Source of the DNA: Pseudaminobacter sp040045035
GTDB lineage: Bacteria > Pseudomonadota > Alphaproteobacteria > Rhizobiales > Rhizobiaceae
DNA: 64,000 bases
Direction of reading: 5' to 3'
NCBI RefSeq assembly: GCF_040045035.1
Contig: NZ_JBDZDS010000006.1
Span: 1-64,000, forward strand
The notes under the pieces were generated by a model. That model saw only the letters and a program-made list of their open reading frames with translations. It made no database searches and was not told the origin of the DNA. Below, piece by piece: positions 1 through 10,703 of the stretch. Both the position numbers and the translations under genes were made by a program. Every line of letters begins with the position of its first letter. Position 1 is the first letter of the stretch.

Positions 1-26
1 ATAACGCCATGTCGATCACTCCATAG

Positions 27-48
27 CCCCCGCTGAAAACACGCGGGG
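27..48 (-). terminator. Possible terminator hairpin after the recombinase trio
   Basis: Six-base arms CCCCGC and GCGGGG enclose a nine-base A-rich loop. The hairpin lies about 70 bases beyond the stop of the last recombinase gene. There is no T-run on the minus strand, so it could equally be part of the mobile element's end. The remaining bases 49-116 hold no recognisable gene. Confidence 0.3.
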
Positions 49-116
49 CAAGGTTCAAACATGGGTCACTTCTCGATGGAAATATTCGCTAATCCCGGGT
101 CAGTTCCTGGCGGAAA

Positions 117-1493
117 TCAACAGACACTCGGCTTCCTGCCCCCGTCGTGGCCCGACAGCCAGTGCTCGAAGCTCTGAACGGTCGCCTTTTCTACCAGACA
201 CCGATAAGTGGCCTTGTCCGCATGCCCTTGATTATACGCCAACAATATAAGGGTCTGCGAATACAGTTGCTCTGCAATTTTGTTGAATTCAGGAAAGTCG
301 GACGGCAGTCGGGAAACAAGAACCTCTGCCAAGGAAGAAATGCGAACTTCACGGAGGTAATTCGACGAACTGCTATCCGACCGCCAATCGACCCCCGCCT
401 TTCGAACCCAGTGCGCTAATCCTTTTATCGATTGCATTGCAATGATGGTTTGAAGGTCCGTTAGTGCAAGAAAATCTGACTGCCGGTAAGTCTCCAGTTC
501 CGTCGGAAGCCAAAGCCTGTCTGGGTGCAACTCGTACCATGCCGCAACCTGTCGCGCTTCAGAGCACATTTCGCGAAGTCGCTGGACTGCCTCCTTGACA
601 GCTGACGCCATTTGGGACGGCACCCACTTGACATGGGGTGGATTTCCCTTCCCTGGCCAGACACGGATGCCATAGGTCTCAACATCCTCGCCGGTTTCAG
701 GTGATTTTGCGCGCCCGTGGACTTCGCAATCTAGCCGAAGCTGGAGGACTTCATGCGCGCGGATCGGGATAGAGATACAGATCGCACAGACGGAAGAGTA
801 CAGTCGGTCTATGAACGACTCTGCGTTCCGGAAAATGTGTGCGAGCGCGTCATAGGCCTCGGGACTGGGTAGCTTCTCCTCGCGCCACTGCTTCGCTTTG
901 TTACCGATTTCCTCGGTGCGATCCTTCGGCTTGCGGACCCCGTGCTTCCACTGGAATGGGCCATTCAGGAACTTGCGGTCCATGCAGAACCGGTGGACCT
1001 GCTGGATGTAGATGGCGAATTGGTAATGCCTGGCGGGACCGACCCCCGCCTGCGCCAACTCGACGGCCATGTTCAGGACAACGTGGTTGAGGCTCTCGAT
1101 GGCGGGATGCAGGCCCAGTTTCCGAAACGCCGCCTCCATGAACTGAAGGGCGTCGAGACGCTTTGTCGTGTTCTCGAAAGCAACCGGCGACGTCGAGTGC
1201 ATGTAGCGCACATACGCCTTTGCGAACTCCTTGAAAGCCGGATCGAGAGGCTCACCCTCGACCTCCTGTCTGCTCGAGAGCGTCGAGGAACTATTGTAGA
1301 AGGCGAGGACACGGTTGTCCCGGTTTTGGCCTTTCGTGATGAAGTGCCTGCCCACGTGCCAAACGTCGCTGGGCCATTCCTCAGTTGGGATCAGAGCGTC
1401 GATCTGATCGCGGGCGAGTTCGATGAAATCCCGCACCCGATTCGACGGAAATACGATCGCAGGCGAGGATAAAGCGACAACGGCTGCGGTCAT
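117..1493 (-). CDS. Tyrosine recombinase/integrase, third of an overlapping trio
   Basis: A 458-residue protein of the phage-integrase superfamily, expected to cut and rejoin DNA as part of a multi-recombinase complex. The first catalytic arginine lies in IPIRAHEVLQL. The second box reads REVRISSL, so arginine replaces the usual histidine of HxxR. A late GHADKATY supplies a His and the candidate nucleophilic Tyr. Its start overlaps the stop of the gene before it by four bases (ATGA), a sign of translational coupling. The sequence is divergent from standard integrases and from the other two genes, so it may be a specialised partner with weak or no cleavage activity of its own. Confidence 0.75.
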   Translation of the reverse strand: MTAAVVALSSPAIVFPSNRVRDFIELARDQIDALIPTEEWPSDVWHVGRHFITKGQNRDNRVLAFYNSSSTLSSRQEVEGEPLDPAFKEFAKAYVRYMHSTSPVAFENTTKRLDALQFMEAAFRKLGLHPAIESLNHVVLNMAVELAQAGVGPARHYQFAIYIQQVHRFCMDRKFLNGPFQWKHGVRKPKDRTEEIGNKAKQWREEKLPSPEAYDALAHIFRNAESFIDRLYSSVCAICISIPIRAHEVLQLRLDCEVHGRAKSPETGEDVETYGIRVWPGKGNPPHVKWVPSQMASAVKEAVQRLREMCSEARQVAAWYELHPDRLWLPTELETYRQSDFLALTDLQTIIAMQSIKGLAHWVRKAGVDWRSDSSSSNYLREVRISSLAEVLVSRLPSDFPEFNKIAEQLYSQTLILLAYNQGHADKATYRCLVEKATVQSFEHWLSGHDGGRKPSVC

Positions 1494-3013
1494 GCGACAT
1501 CCAATTCCATCTGGTCGCGCTCAGCCGCGCAAAGCTGGATGACCTCGGCTACGGCGAGGATGATCCTGTCGCGGATCGAGTAAATCTTAGGAGAATAATT
1601 CTCCGCAGCCATCCGCTCGCGGTCGGCGATAAGGGCCGCCATAAACTCCTCGTGGGGACCATCTAGCCACGGCTGGAAGTGCCGACACGTATAACAGGCA
1701 AACGGAACCGCCAAGCCGCAGAAGCTCATCTGGCCGCAGGTACCAAGCGGGTCGGCAACGTTGTCTACAAGCGAGCGGTCGTAAATGCGGCTGGATCGGT
1801 CGCCGCCCCGTTGCGCCTCCGCTTCCGTCTGGACGACGACCCCGGCAAACGCCTGAGCGAGAGGCGCAAGCTCCATAGCCAGATGACGATCTAGCCTAAG
1901 AACTATCGACGGGCTTGCCTCATAGTAAACCCCGACGTTTTGCGTATCCGAATGATCCAGCAGCTCGGCGACGGTGTACTTATCCTTGCCGTCGTCTACT
2001 GCCCGTTGTGCGAGAGTTATACGGAATCGGCGTGAGTTGGTCTTCATGCCAGTGATACGGCCGACCACTTGGTTCAGCATGTGACCAATCGTGTTTGCAT
2101 TCATGTGGTGGCGCAGTCCAGGAAGATGGCCTTCCTTCCGAGACATGAACATGGGCCAGTCGTCACCGTCCAAGCCGAGTTGTTCGCGGCGTCGTTGGTT
2201 CAGGCGGATGACTTCCTCAAGGAGCTGACCGATCTGCTTGCTGCAGTAGCGCACCTTGAACGAGGCGCGGACGTCCTCGCTTCGCTGTTTCGCGCGGGGC
2301 ATCCTCAGAGCGTAGAAACGTCCTTCATCACCTTCCGAGATGATGAGATCGCGCTCTTTGATCGCTGCTATCTGGATCGGTCTCGGGCCATAGCCAAGGA
2401 ATAGCCAAGTTAGAGCGAAGTGGTATAAATCGATCTCTCCCCGGGCAAAGGAATTATTAAGGGCCGCCTGGATTGCCAACAACTCGGTGTCGTTGAATGC
2501 CCCCTTCTCCGGATCGCGTGTCCTGACCGAGGTCCCTTTAATATTGCCCCGGATTGTCGCATCGCGGAGGTATTCCAACGCCTCCGACGTGGCTATGCCA
2601 AAGCTGAGTTTCTCCATGTCCTCCAAGAGGATTCTAAGGACGCCTAGCTTCCATTCCGTGGTGTCATCAAGGCTGGCCCGGTAACTTAAGATTCGTCCGA
2701 GGTCGATCTCAAAGCAAGCATCTTCGGATGGGTCCAACTGCCTGCGAAATGCCTGCAGACATAAGTAAACATTTCTCGCGTGCGCGAAGGACCGGTTCTC
2801 CAGGTACCAAATGAATACAAGCTTAAGCCGATGGATAATACGATCAGAGAATCCATCTAGATTACTGAACTTGAAGTTCATCTTCGTCAGAAGACTTGCA
2901 ATTCTCCACTCATCATCACGTGGACGATAAACAAAACCATCCCTTGTTGTCGATGTTTCCGGTATAGCTGGTAAAATATGCGAAGGTTGTTGATGGCTAT
3001 CTACGACAGTCAT
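1490..3013 (-). CDS. Tyrosine recombinase/integrase, second of an overlapping trio
   Basis: A 507-residue tyrosine recombinase, longer than a typical integrase (300-400 residues). The N-terminal part looks like a helical SAM-like DNA-binding region. The catalytic part has Arg in GYGPRPIQIAAI (about residue 211), SRRFRITL where Arg stands in the HxxR histidine position, and LLDHSDTQNVGVYYE with the His and candidate Tyr. After the catalytic domain a Cys/His cluster (CGQMSFC, then ACYTCRHF) could bind a metal and is an extra module. It starts in a TAATG overlap with the preceding gene and ends in an ATGA overlap with the next, so the three are probably made in fixed ratio. Confidence 0.85.
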   Translation of the reverse strand: MTVVDSHQQPSHILPAIPETSTTRDGFVYRPRDDEWRIASLLTKMNFKFSNLDGFSDRIIHRLKLVFIWYLENRSFAHARNVYLCLQAFRRQLDPSEDACFEIDLGRILSYRASLDDTTEWKLGVLRILLEDMEKLSFGIATSEALEYLRDATIRGNIKGTSVRTRDPEKGAFNDTELLAIQAALNNSFARGEIDLYHFALTWLFLGYGPRPIQIAAIKERDLIISEGDEGRFYALRMPRAKQRSEDVRASFKVRYCSKQIGQLLEEVIRLNQRRREQLGLDGDDWPMFMSRKEGHLPGLRHHMNANTIGHMLNQVVGRITGMKTNSRRFRITLAQRAVDDGKDKYTVAELLDHSDTQNVGVYYEASPSIVLRLDRHLAMELAPLAQAFAGVVVQTEAEAQRGGDRSSRIYDRSLVDNVADPLGTCGQMSFCGLAVPFACYTCRHFQPWLDGPHEEFMAALIADRERMAAENYSPKIYSIRDRIILAVAEVIQLCAAERDQMELDVA

Positions 3014-4290
3014 TAACTAACGCCCTCCAAAGGCGCAATATTGAGGCCGTCCTGCATTTCCTTGAGCACTTCGTTGGACCTACGGCGCACTGTCCGGCGG
3101 AGATAATTGCGGGCCGTGAACTCGCTCCGCCAGCCCATGAGCCGGGCGCGCCATTTGACTTCCTGAGCCCCCGGGATGCCCTTCCTGTCCATAGTCTCCG
3201 AAAACGCGTCGTTCCAGGAATGCCGAAGGATATGCGGCGAGAGTTCCGCAGGCAGCCCGGGCACCCTGTGGCGGAGGGCCTCGAAGATTTTGTTCAGATT
3301 CGACTTTGACATCGGCCCGCCAGTCCGACTGTTAACAACCAAGAACAGATGCCGTCGCGCGCCGGGAATTTTGGCCCTGTAGTGGACAACCCACTCGTGG
3401 GCCAGTTCGGTCATCCGACCGTTGAGGGCGAGAACCCTCGCAGCGGTCTTCGCTGAAGGTTTATCACGTCTCGGGTCATCAGGGTCGTCGGGCCTTCGGT
3501 GCACCGTCAACGAGCCGGTCGACCCGAGGTTGCAGTCGGACAGCTTGACCCCGAGAAGCTCCCCGCGGCGCAGGCCGAGTTCGAGCAACAGTCTTATGAT
3601 GAAATAGTTGCGGAAGCGGACTTCAGGCTGGAAGGGATTGTCGGGATGGTCCGGTTCGATCACTTCGCGCAACCGTTTGAGCGCGGCTGCCTCCAACCCC
3701 TCCGGCAGTCCGAGATCGTCGCGACGCGGCTTTGCCAGGCCGCCAGTGTATCCACGGAGTCGGTCGAGGCACTGCGTTCGCACCGCGTTGTAGTGATCCC
3801 ACCGCTGCGGCCAGGGAGCAAGGACGGAGAGGAAGTCGGCGCTGGTGAACTCGATGAATGAGCTGATGGCAGCAAGGCGATTGCGTTGTTCGGCTGACTG
3901 GACGCTCCGCCCGGAGTCTTTCCTCCGCCGGGCGAGCCTCGAGAGCTTGGACGATCGTTCGTCTATCTCTTGGAGCGCGTCGGCGGTGAAGCGCCCGCAG
4001 AAGTTAACGATGTCGATGATTTCGGTAAGCGCAAAGAAGGCCCCTTCACGAAGCCTCTGTTGGATGTCGACGCCCCGCGCAGCCGCCCAAAGGTAGAGCC
4101 ACATCAGCGAGCGAAGCTCGTTGTAAAGGGTGCTGGGCTGCCGACCTAAGGCGCGCCGGTGGGCGACGATCCAAAAGGTCGGGGCCGCCAAGGGCACGCC
4201 CGTGTCAACGGGAACGAGGAACGGCATGCGCTCGCCGCTCCCAAACTTGGCCCATCTAATCGCATACGGATTTGCGCTTTTCGTTGACAA
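3013..4290 (-). CDS. Tyrosine recombinase/integrase, first of an overlapping trio
   Basis: A 425-residue tyrosine recombinase with a complete-looking active site: Arg in ELGLRRGELLGVKL (about residue 242), HILRH (His 353, Arg 356), Trp in LMGWRSEF (about 387) and the nucleophile Tyr in ARNYLRR (about 396). The N-terminal 170 residues are mostly helical and probably form the core-binding domain. It is the promoter-proximal gene of the trio and the one most likely to be catalytically competent. It lies 121 bases downstream of ssb in the same direction, without an obvious terminator between them. Confidence 0.88.
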   Translation of the reverse strand: MSTKSANPYAIRWAKFGSGERMPFLVPVDTGVPLAAPTFWIVAHRRALGRQPSTLYNELRSLMWLYLWAAARGVDIQQRLREGAFFALTEIIDIVNFCGRFTADALQEIDERSSKLSRLARRRKDSGRSVQSAEQRNRLAAISSFIEFTSADFLSVLAPWPQRWDHYNAVRTQCLDRLRGYTGGLAKPRRDDLGLPEGLEAAALKRLREVIEPDHPDNPFQPEVRFRNYFIIRLLLELGLRRGELLGVKLSDCNLGSTGSLTVHRRPDDPDDPRRDKPSAKTAARVLALNGRMTELAHEWVVHYRAKIPGARRHLFLVVNSRTGGPMSKSNLNKIFEALRHRVPGLPAELSPHILRHSWNDAFSETMDRKGIPGAQEVKWRARLMGWRSEFTARNYLRRTVRRRSNEVLKEMQDGLNIAPLEGVS

Positions 4291-4411
4291 ATATCAATTC
4301 CGCACTAGCCCGGTCACAGGCTAGACGCGAAAGTCGTTCATGTAAACAGCATTCCTCAATGGATTCAGTCGGTTCCACCGCACTAGTTTACAAAAACCAA
4401 CGCACGGTTCG
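4291..4411. other. Repeat-rich spacer between ssb and the recombinases; candidate recombination site
   Basis: Three short signals are packed here. An inverted repeat CTAGCC (4305-4310) and GGCTAG (4319-4324) encloses eight bases, the geometry of a tyrosine-recombinase core site. A direct repeat CCGCACTAG occurs at 4300-4308 and 4378-4386. A second inverted pair TGTAAAC (4341-4347) and GTTTACA (4386-4392) spans the rest. The placement between the trio and the conserved ssb gene suggests the right end of a mobile element, but this is inferred from pattern only. Confidence 0.4.
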
Positions 4412-4942
4412 CTAGAACGGGATTTCGTCGTCGAGGTCGCGCGAAGAACCGCCACCGCCGCCGCCACGACCACCGCCAAAACCGCCGCCACGTCCATAGT
4501 CGTCGTTCGGGCCGGACTGGCCGAAATCGGAGCTCCCGCGGCCACCACCGCCGCCGCTGTAGCCTACCTGTCCGCCTTCGCCGCCCTGGCCGCGTGCGTC
4601 GAGCATCTGCAATTCACCCCGGAACTTCTGCAGCACCACCTCAGTGGTGTAGCGCTCATTGCCGTTCTGGTCCTGCCACTTGCGGGTCTGCAACTGACCC
4701 TCGACATAGACCTTCATGCCCTTCTTCAAAAACTGCTCGGCGACCTTGGCGAGATTGTCGTTGAAGATCACGACATTGTGCCACTCGGTCTTTTCCTTGC
4801 GCTCGCCGGTATTTTTGTCGCGCCAGCTTTCTGACGTCGCAACGCGAATGTTGACGACCGGTTCGCCCGAGTTCAGCCGCCTGACTTCGGGGTCCGCGCC
4901 AAGATTACCGACCAGAATGACTTTATTGACGCTACCCGCCAT
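4412..4942 (-). CDS. ssb: Single-stranded DNA-binding protein
   Basis: Binds and protects single-stranded DNA in replication, recombination and repair. The 176-residue protein starts MAGSVNKVILVGNLG; an upstream in-frame Met nine codons earlier lacks conservation. The N-terminal OB fold covers about residues 5-115, followed by a Gly-rich linker with GGGG and GRGGG runs. The acidic tip DLDDEIPF, which recruits partner proteins, is intact, so the neighbouring recombinase element has not damaged the gene. A LexA box lies about 120 bases upstream, and the gene is divergent from uvrA, as is usual for SOS-controlled ssb-uvrA pairs. Confidence 0.97.
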   Translation of the reverse strand: MAGSVNKVILVGNLGADPEVRRLNSGEPVVNIRVATSESWRDKNTGERKEKTEWHNVVIFNDNLAKVAEQFLKKGMKVYVEGQLQTRKWQDQNGNERYTTEVVLQKFRGELQMLDARGQGGEGGQVGYSGGGGGRGSSDFGQSGPNDDYGRGGGFGGGRGGGGGGSSRDLDDEIPF

Positions 4943-5061
4943 GACACCGCTCCGCGCTCGTCCTAACACTACTGCACTGATTGCCCACGTACCCTATCCG
5001 ATAGCCACCGCACCGGGCGCATGAGGCTGCGAAAAAAGGGCCGCTGTCCACAAGTGTTTTT

Positions 5062-5076
5062 GTTCTATTTTTGTTC
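5062..5076 (-). promoter_or_regulatory. LexA (SOS) box upstream of ssb
   Basis: GTTCTATTTTTGTTC matches the alphaproteobacterial LexA operator GTTC-N7-GTTC exactly. It lies about 120 bases before the ssb start codon and probably represses that promoter until DNA damage. Confidence 0.8.
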
Positions 5077-5702
5077 TATATTACCTTGCGCGACTTTTCA
5101 AGACCGCCGGCAGATCAAACGCGAATTCTCTCCTTCGCGCCGTGATGGCCGAGCCATATTTCCCTGTCAAAACGTCTCGCCTGTGGCATAGACGGCGTTG
5201 ATCCGCAGTGGTGCGTGCAATACGCGCGAAAGCGCAGCACATATAGAGCGGCCTCGCCGCTCCCTCGGGTGCGGACGAGGCCCTTGTGGCGTATCTCGCC
5301 AGATGCCGGGAATGTTTTACCGGCTTTTCTTCGGATCCCCTCGGCGTCAGCCGATGATCCAATATGGTGTTCAGATTTTAGGAAAAGGGAAACAGCCAGC
5401 CGACCTAGCCGGGTACCTCGGGTGGTCAGACCCGCTGCGGCTCCACGGCCTTGTGGAGCCAATTCGTATTGTCCGGTGGGATCATGCCTCGCTCCTCGGT
5501 CGATTGCTCCAACGCCTTCCGAGGACCTATTCGCAGGCTTGCGGCGTCTCGCAAACCACCTATCGGCAGCGAAGAGCGTCATGGCGCTCCGTCTCGAAGG
5601 CGAGGTAATCTTGCGCCCCTGCATCCCTGACGTCAACGCTGGAGGTTGGCTTGACCAAAAATGTGATCACGACGCCTCCTGCCAGCACGATGTCAGGAGG
5701 TC
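5077..5702. other. Hairpin-rich non-coding stretch between two SOS boxes
   Basis: About 630 bases with no convincing gene: the open frames here are unlike known proteins and overlap one another on both strands. The stretch holds several good hairpins: GAGCGGC with GCCGCTC (5246-5262), a two-part stem GGATC/TCGGC with GCCGA/GATCC (5333-5360), GGCTCCAC with GTGGAGCC (5439-5460), and CCTCCTG with CAGGAGG (5675-5700). It could be an intergenic palindromic element, a small RNA gene, or degenerate coding DNA. Confidence 0.4.
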
Positions 5703-5717
5703 GTTCGACCTTTGTTC
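5703..5717 (+). promoter_or_regulatory. LexA (SOS) box upstream of uvrA
   Basis: GTTCGACCTTTGTTC is a second exact GTTC-N7-GTTC match, about 150 bases before the uvrA start and immediately after the hairpin at 5675-5700. It gives uvrA its own operator, separate from the ssb box 640 bases away. Confidence 0.75.
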
Positions 5718-5870
5718 TTTTCACTTGCCCGGACCAGCCAAAGGCGGCTAAACCCCTGTTACGGGGATAGCTGCATCCCTCGACAGACTGGCGAAAATAC
5801 CTACATGAGCGGATTGGCCGGACACGCGAGCCAAACCTGCAAATCTTGGAATCGAGGCGGCAGACCCGGC

Positions 5871-8794
<2,924 letters not shown>

Positions 8795-8795
<1 letters not shown>

Positions 8796-9202
8796 TGGAC
8801 GACAACGGCATCGTTTCCCTTGAAAGCCGGTTCGGGGTCTCCGAAACCATCGACCGGCTGGCGGAAACGGTGACGAAGCTCGGCCTCACCGTCTTTGCTC
8901 GCATCGATCATGCTGCAGGCGCGGCGAAGGTGGACATGCCGCTGCGTCCCACCGAACTGCTCATCTTCGGCAATCCGAAAGGCGGCACGCCGCTGATGCA
9001 GGATCGGCAGATCTCCGGCATCGATCTTCCGGTAAAGGCGCTGGCCTGGGAGGACGAAGCCGGCAAGGTCTGGCTGTCCTACAACACGGCTGAATGGATA
9101 GCGGCCCGGCACGGGCTGGGCTCCGCAAGCAAGCAGGCAGTCGAGGCGCTGGGCGCGGGGCTGAACAAGTTGGCCGCCCTGGCGGCCGGTGTCGAGCGGT
9201 AA
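8795..9202 (+). CDS. DUF302 family protein
   Basis: A 135-residue protein of the DUF302 fold; the function is not established. Conserved features seen are the FGVSETIDRL start of the domain, LRPTELLIFGNPKGGTPLM in the middle and VWLSYNTAEWIA near the end. Its ATG shares one base with the uvrA stop codon, so it is probably co-transcribed and translationally coupled; a GTG one codon earlier is an alternative start. No signal peptide is visible, so the protein should be cytoplasmic. Confidence 0.85.
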
Positions 9203-9289
9203 TTCAGCCGGCTCTGGTCCGCGTTGCCGAGCCGTGTCAAATTTATTTATTGCGTGAGCTTCAATTTTTAGGACGAAGTGGAGGAACGT

Positions 9290-10102
9290 ATGACCAAGTC
9301 GGGAACAATCCGCGCCGGCATGGGCGGCTGGACCTTCGAGCCCTGGGACACGTCCTTCTATCCGGAAAAGCTGCCCAAGGCGAAGCAACTCCAATATGCC
9401 AGCCGCCAGGTGCCGACCATCGAGGTGAACGGCACCTATTATTCGAGCTTCAAGGAGCCCACCTTCGTCAAATGGGCGAGCGAGGCGCCGGACGGGTTCG
9501 TCTACTCATTGAAAGGCAATCGCTTCGTCACCAATCGCCGCGTGCTCGGCGAGGCGGGCGAATCCATGATGCGCTTCCTGGGCTCGGGCATCGCCGCACT
9601 CGGCGAAAAGCTCGGGCCGATCCTGTGGCAGTTCGCGCACACGAAAAAGTTCGATCCCGACGATTTCGAAGCCTTCCTGAAACTGCTGCCGGAAAAGCAG
9701 GACGGCGTGGCGCTGCGCCACACGGTTGAGGTGCGCCATGCTTCCTTCGTCGTGCCGGAATTTGCCGCGCTGCTGCGCAAATACAATGTGCCGGTGGTCT
9801 ATGCCGACCACGCCACCTACCCGGCCATTGCCGATGTCACCGGCGATTTCGTCTATGCCCGGCTGCAGACTGGTTCGGACGACATTGCGACCTGTTACGA
9901 GCCCAAGGCGCTGGACGAATGGGCTGCGCGCGCCAAGACCTGGGCGCAAGGCGGCGTGCCCTCCGACCTGCCGCGCGCGGATCCTGCTCACGATGCGCCG
10001 ACTAGACCGCGTGACGTGTTCGTCTATTTCATCACGTCCGGAAAAGTTCACGCGCCGCAGGGGGCCATGGCGTTCATGGAACGCGTCGATCGAGCGGGCT
10101 GA
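9290..10102 (+). CDS. DUF72 domain protein (TIM-barrel-like)
   Basis: A 270-residue DUF72 protein (YecE-like), a TIM-barrel family of unclear biochemical role. The family hallmarks are present: GGWTFEPW with FYPEKLP near the N-terminus, EVNGTYYSSF, FVYSLKGNRFVTN, the GPILWQF segment, VEVRHASF and VVYADHATYPA. The start is chosen because GGAGGA lies five bases before that ATG; the frame extends four codons further upstream without a better ribosome site. It stands 87 bases after the DUF302 gene and may be a separate unit. Confidence 0.9.
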   Translation: MTKSGTIRAGMGGWTFEPWDTSFYPEKLPKAKQLQYASRQVPTIEVNGTYYSSFKEPTFVKWASEAPDGFVYSLKGNRFVTNRRVLGEAGESMMRFLGSGIAALGEKLGPILWQFAHTKKFDPDDFEAFLKLLPEKQDGVALRHTVEVRHASFVVPEFAALLRKYNVPVVYADHATYPAIADVTGDFVYARLQTGSDDIATCYEPKALDEWAARAKTWAQGGVPSDLPRADPAHDAPTRPRDVFVYFITSGKVHAPQGAMAFMERVDRAG

Positions 10103-10161
10103 ATGAACCAAGGGCGGCCACGCCGAAGCCTGCCGCCCGTATGGCTTTTTCCAAATATGGC

Positions 10162-10443
10162 TCAGTTGCTGCCATAGAGCGCACGCGGGCTGACCGCGAT
10201 ATGGGTCGAGGTCGTGCCGACCAAGGCGGCGTCAGAGGTAAGTCCACCGACTTGCGGAGCATTGACCACAATCGAAGCCGGCGCGGCGTCACCGGAGCGG
10301 ACAAGTGGCTCGGACGTTGTGGTTGCGATGGTGCCTGCATTGACGCGGTTCATGGCCGGCGCTGCATCGCCAGAGCGCTCGCCGGCAAAGGCCGCGCCCG
10401 AAGCAAGCAGAACGGCGGCGAGGGTAACGATGGTCTTGTTCAT
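10162..10443 (-). CDS. Small secreted protein with a repeated RSGDAAPA motif
   Basis: Not a recognised family. The 93-residue product begins MNKTIVTLAAVLLASGAAFA, a clear Sec signal peptide with an AFA cleavage site, so the mature form of about 73 residues is probably periplasmic. It contains two copies of RSGDAAPA and two VNAG/VNAP segments, and is rich in Ala, Thr and Ser. A good ribosome site (GGAGAG) precedes this ATG; the frame runs 21 codons further upstream without one. Rhizobia carry many small exported proteins with similar leaders, but no close match can be claimed. Confidence 0.65.
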   Translation of the reverse strand: MNKTIVTLAAVLLASGAAFAGERSGDAAPAMNRVNAGTIATTTSEPLVRSGDAAPASIVVNAPQVGGLTSDAALVGTTSTHIAVSPRALYGSN

Positions 10444-10703
10444 TTCAACTCTCCAATAGTCTCTTTCTCGAACCTGTCGGTCGGCCGTTGTGCAGCCCCG
10501 ACACACCGTAGGTATGTGAACGAGATTTGGATTGTCAGGCGCGTTTCGGTGAACGATGTGTCGGCTAACGAGGTCGTCACATCATGGTGTCGCCCCGCCA
10601 AGCTCCCTCAACTCTTCGTGAATGACGCGATGGACATTCCCCAGCGTCAGGCGTAGCGTTTGACGCACAGCGCGATGTTTACTGAGTCTTGGGGGAGACA
10701 AAC

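Noticed and set aside
117..4290. An integron or classical prophage integrase region
   Set aside because: There is no attC array, no phage structural gene and no tRNA target beside it; three overlapping recombinases fit a different type of element.
5077..5702. Permuted tmRNA, SRP RNA or RNase P RNA in the hairpin-rich gap
   Set aside because: No tag-peptide coding segment, tRNA-like end or conserved RNA core could be found by eye.
5115..5751. Several open frames of 90-178 codons on both strands upstream of uvrA
   Set aside because: They overlap one another, have low-complexity basic products and no recognisable motif or convincing start; treated as non-coding structured DNA.
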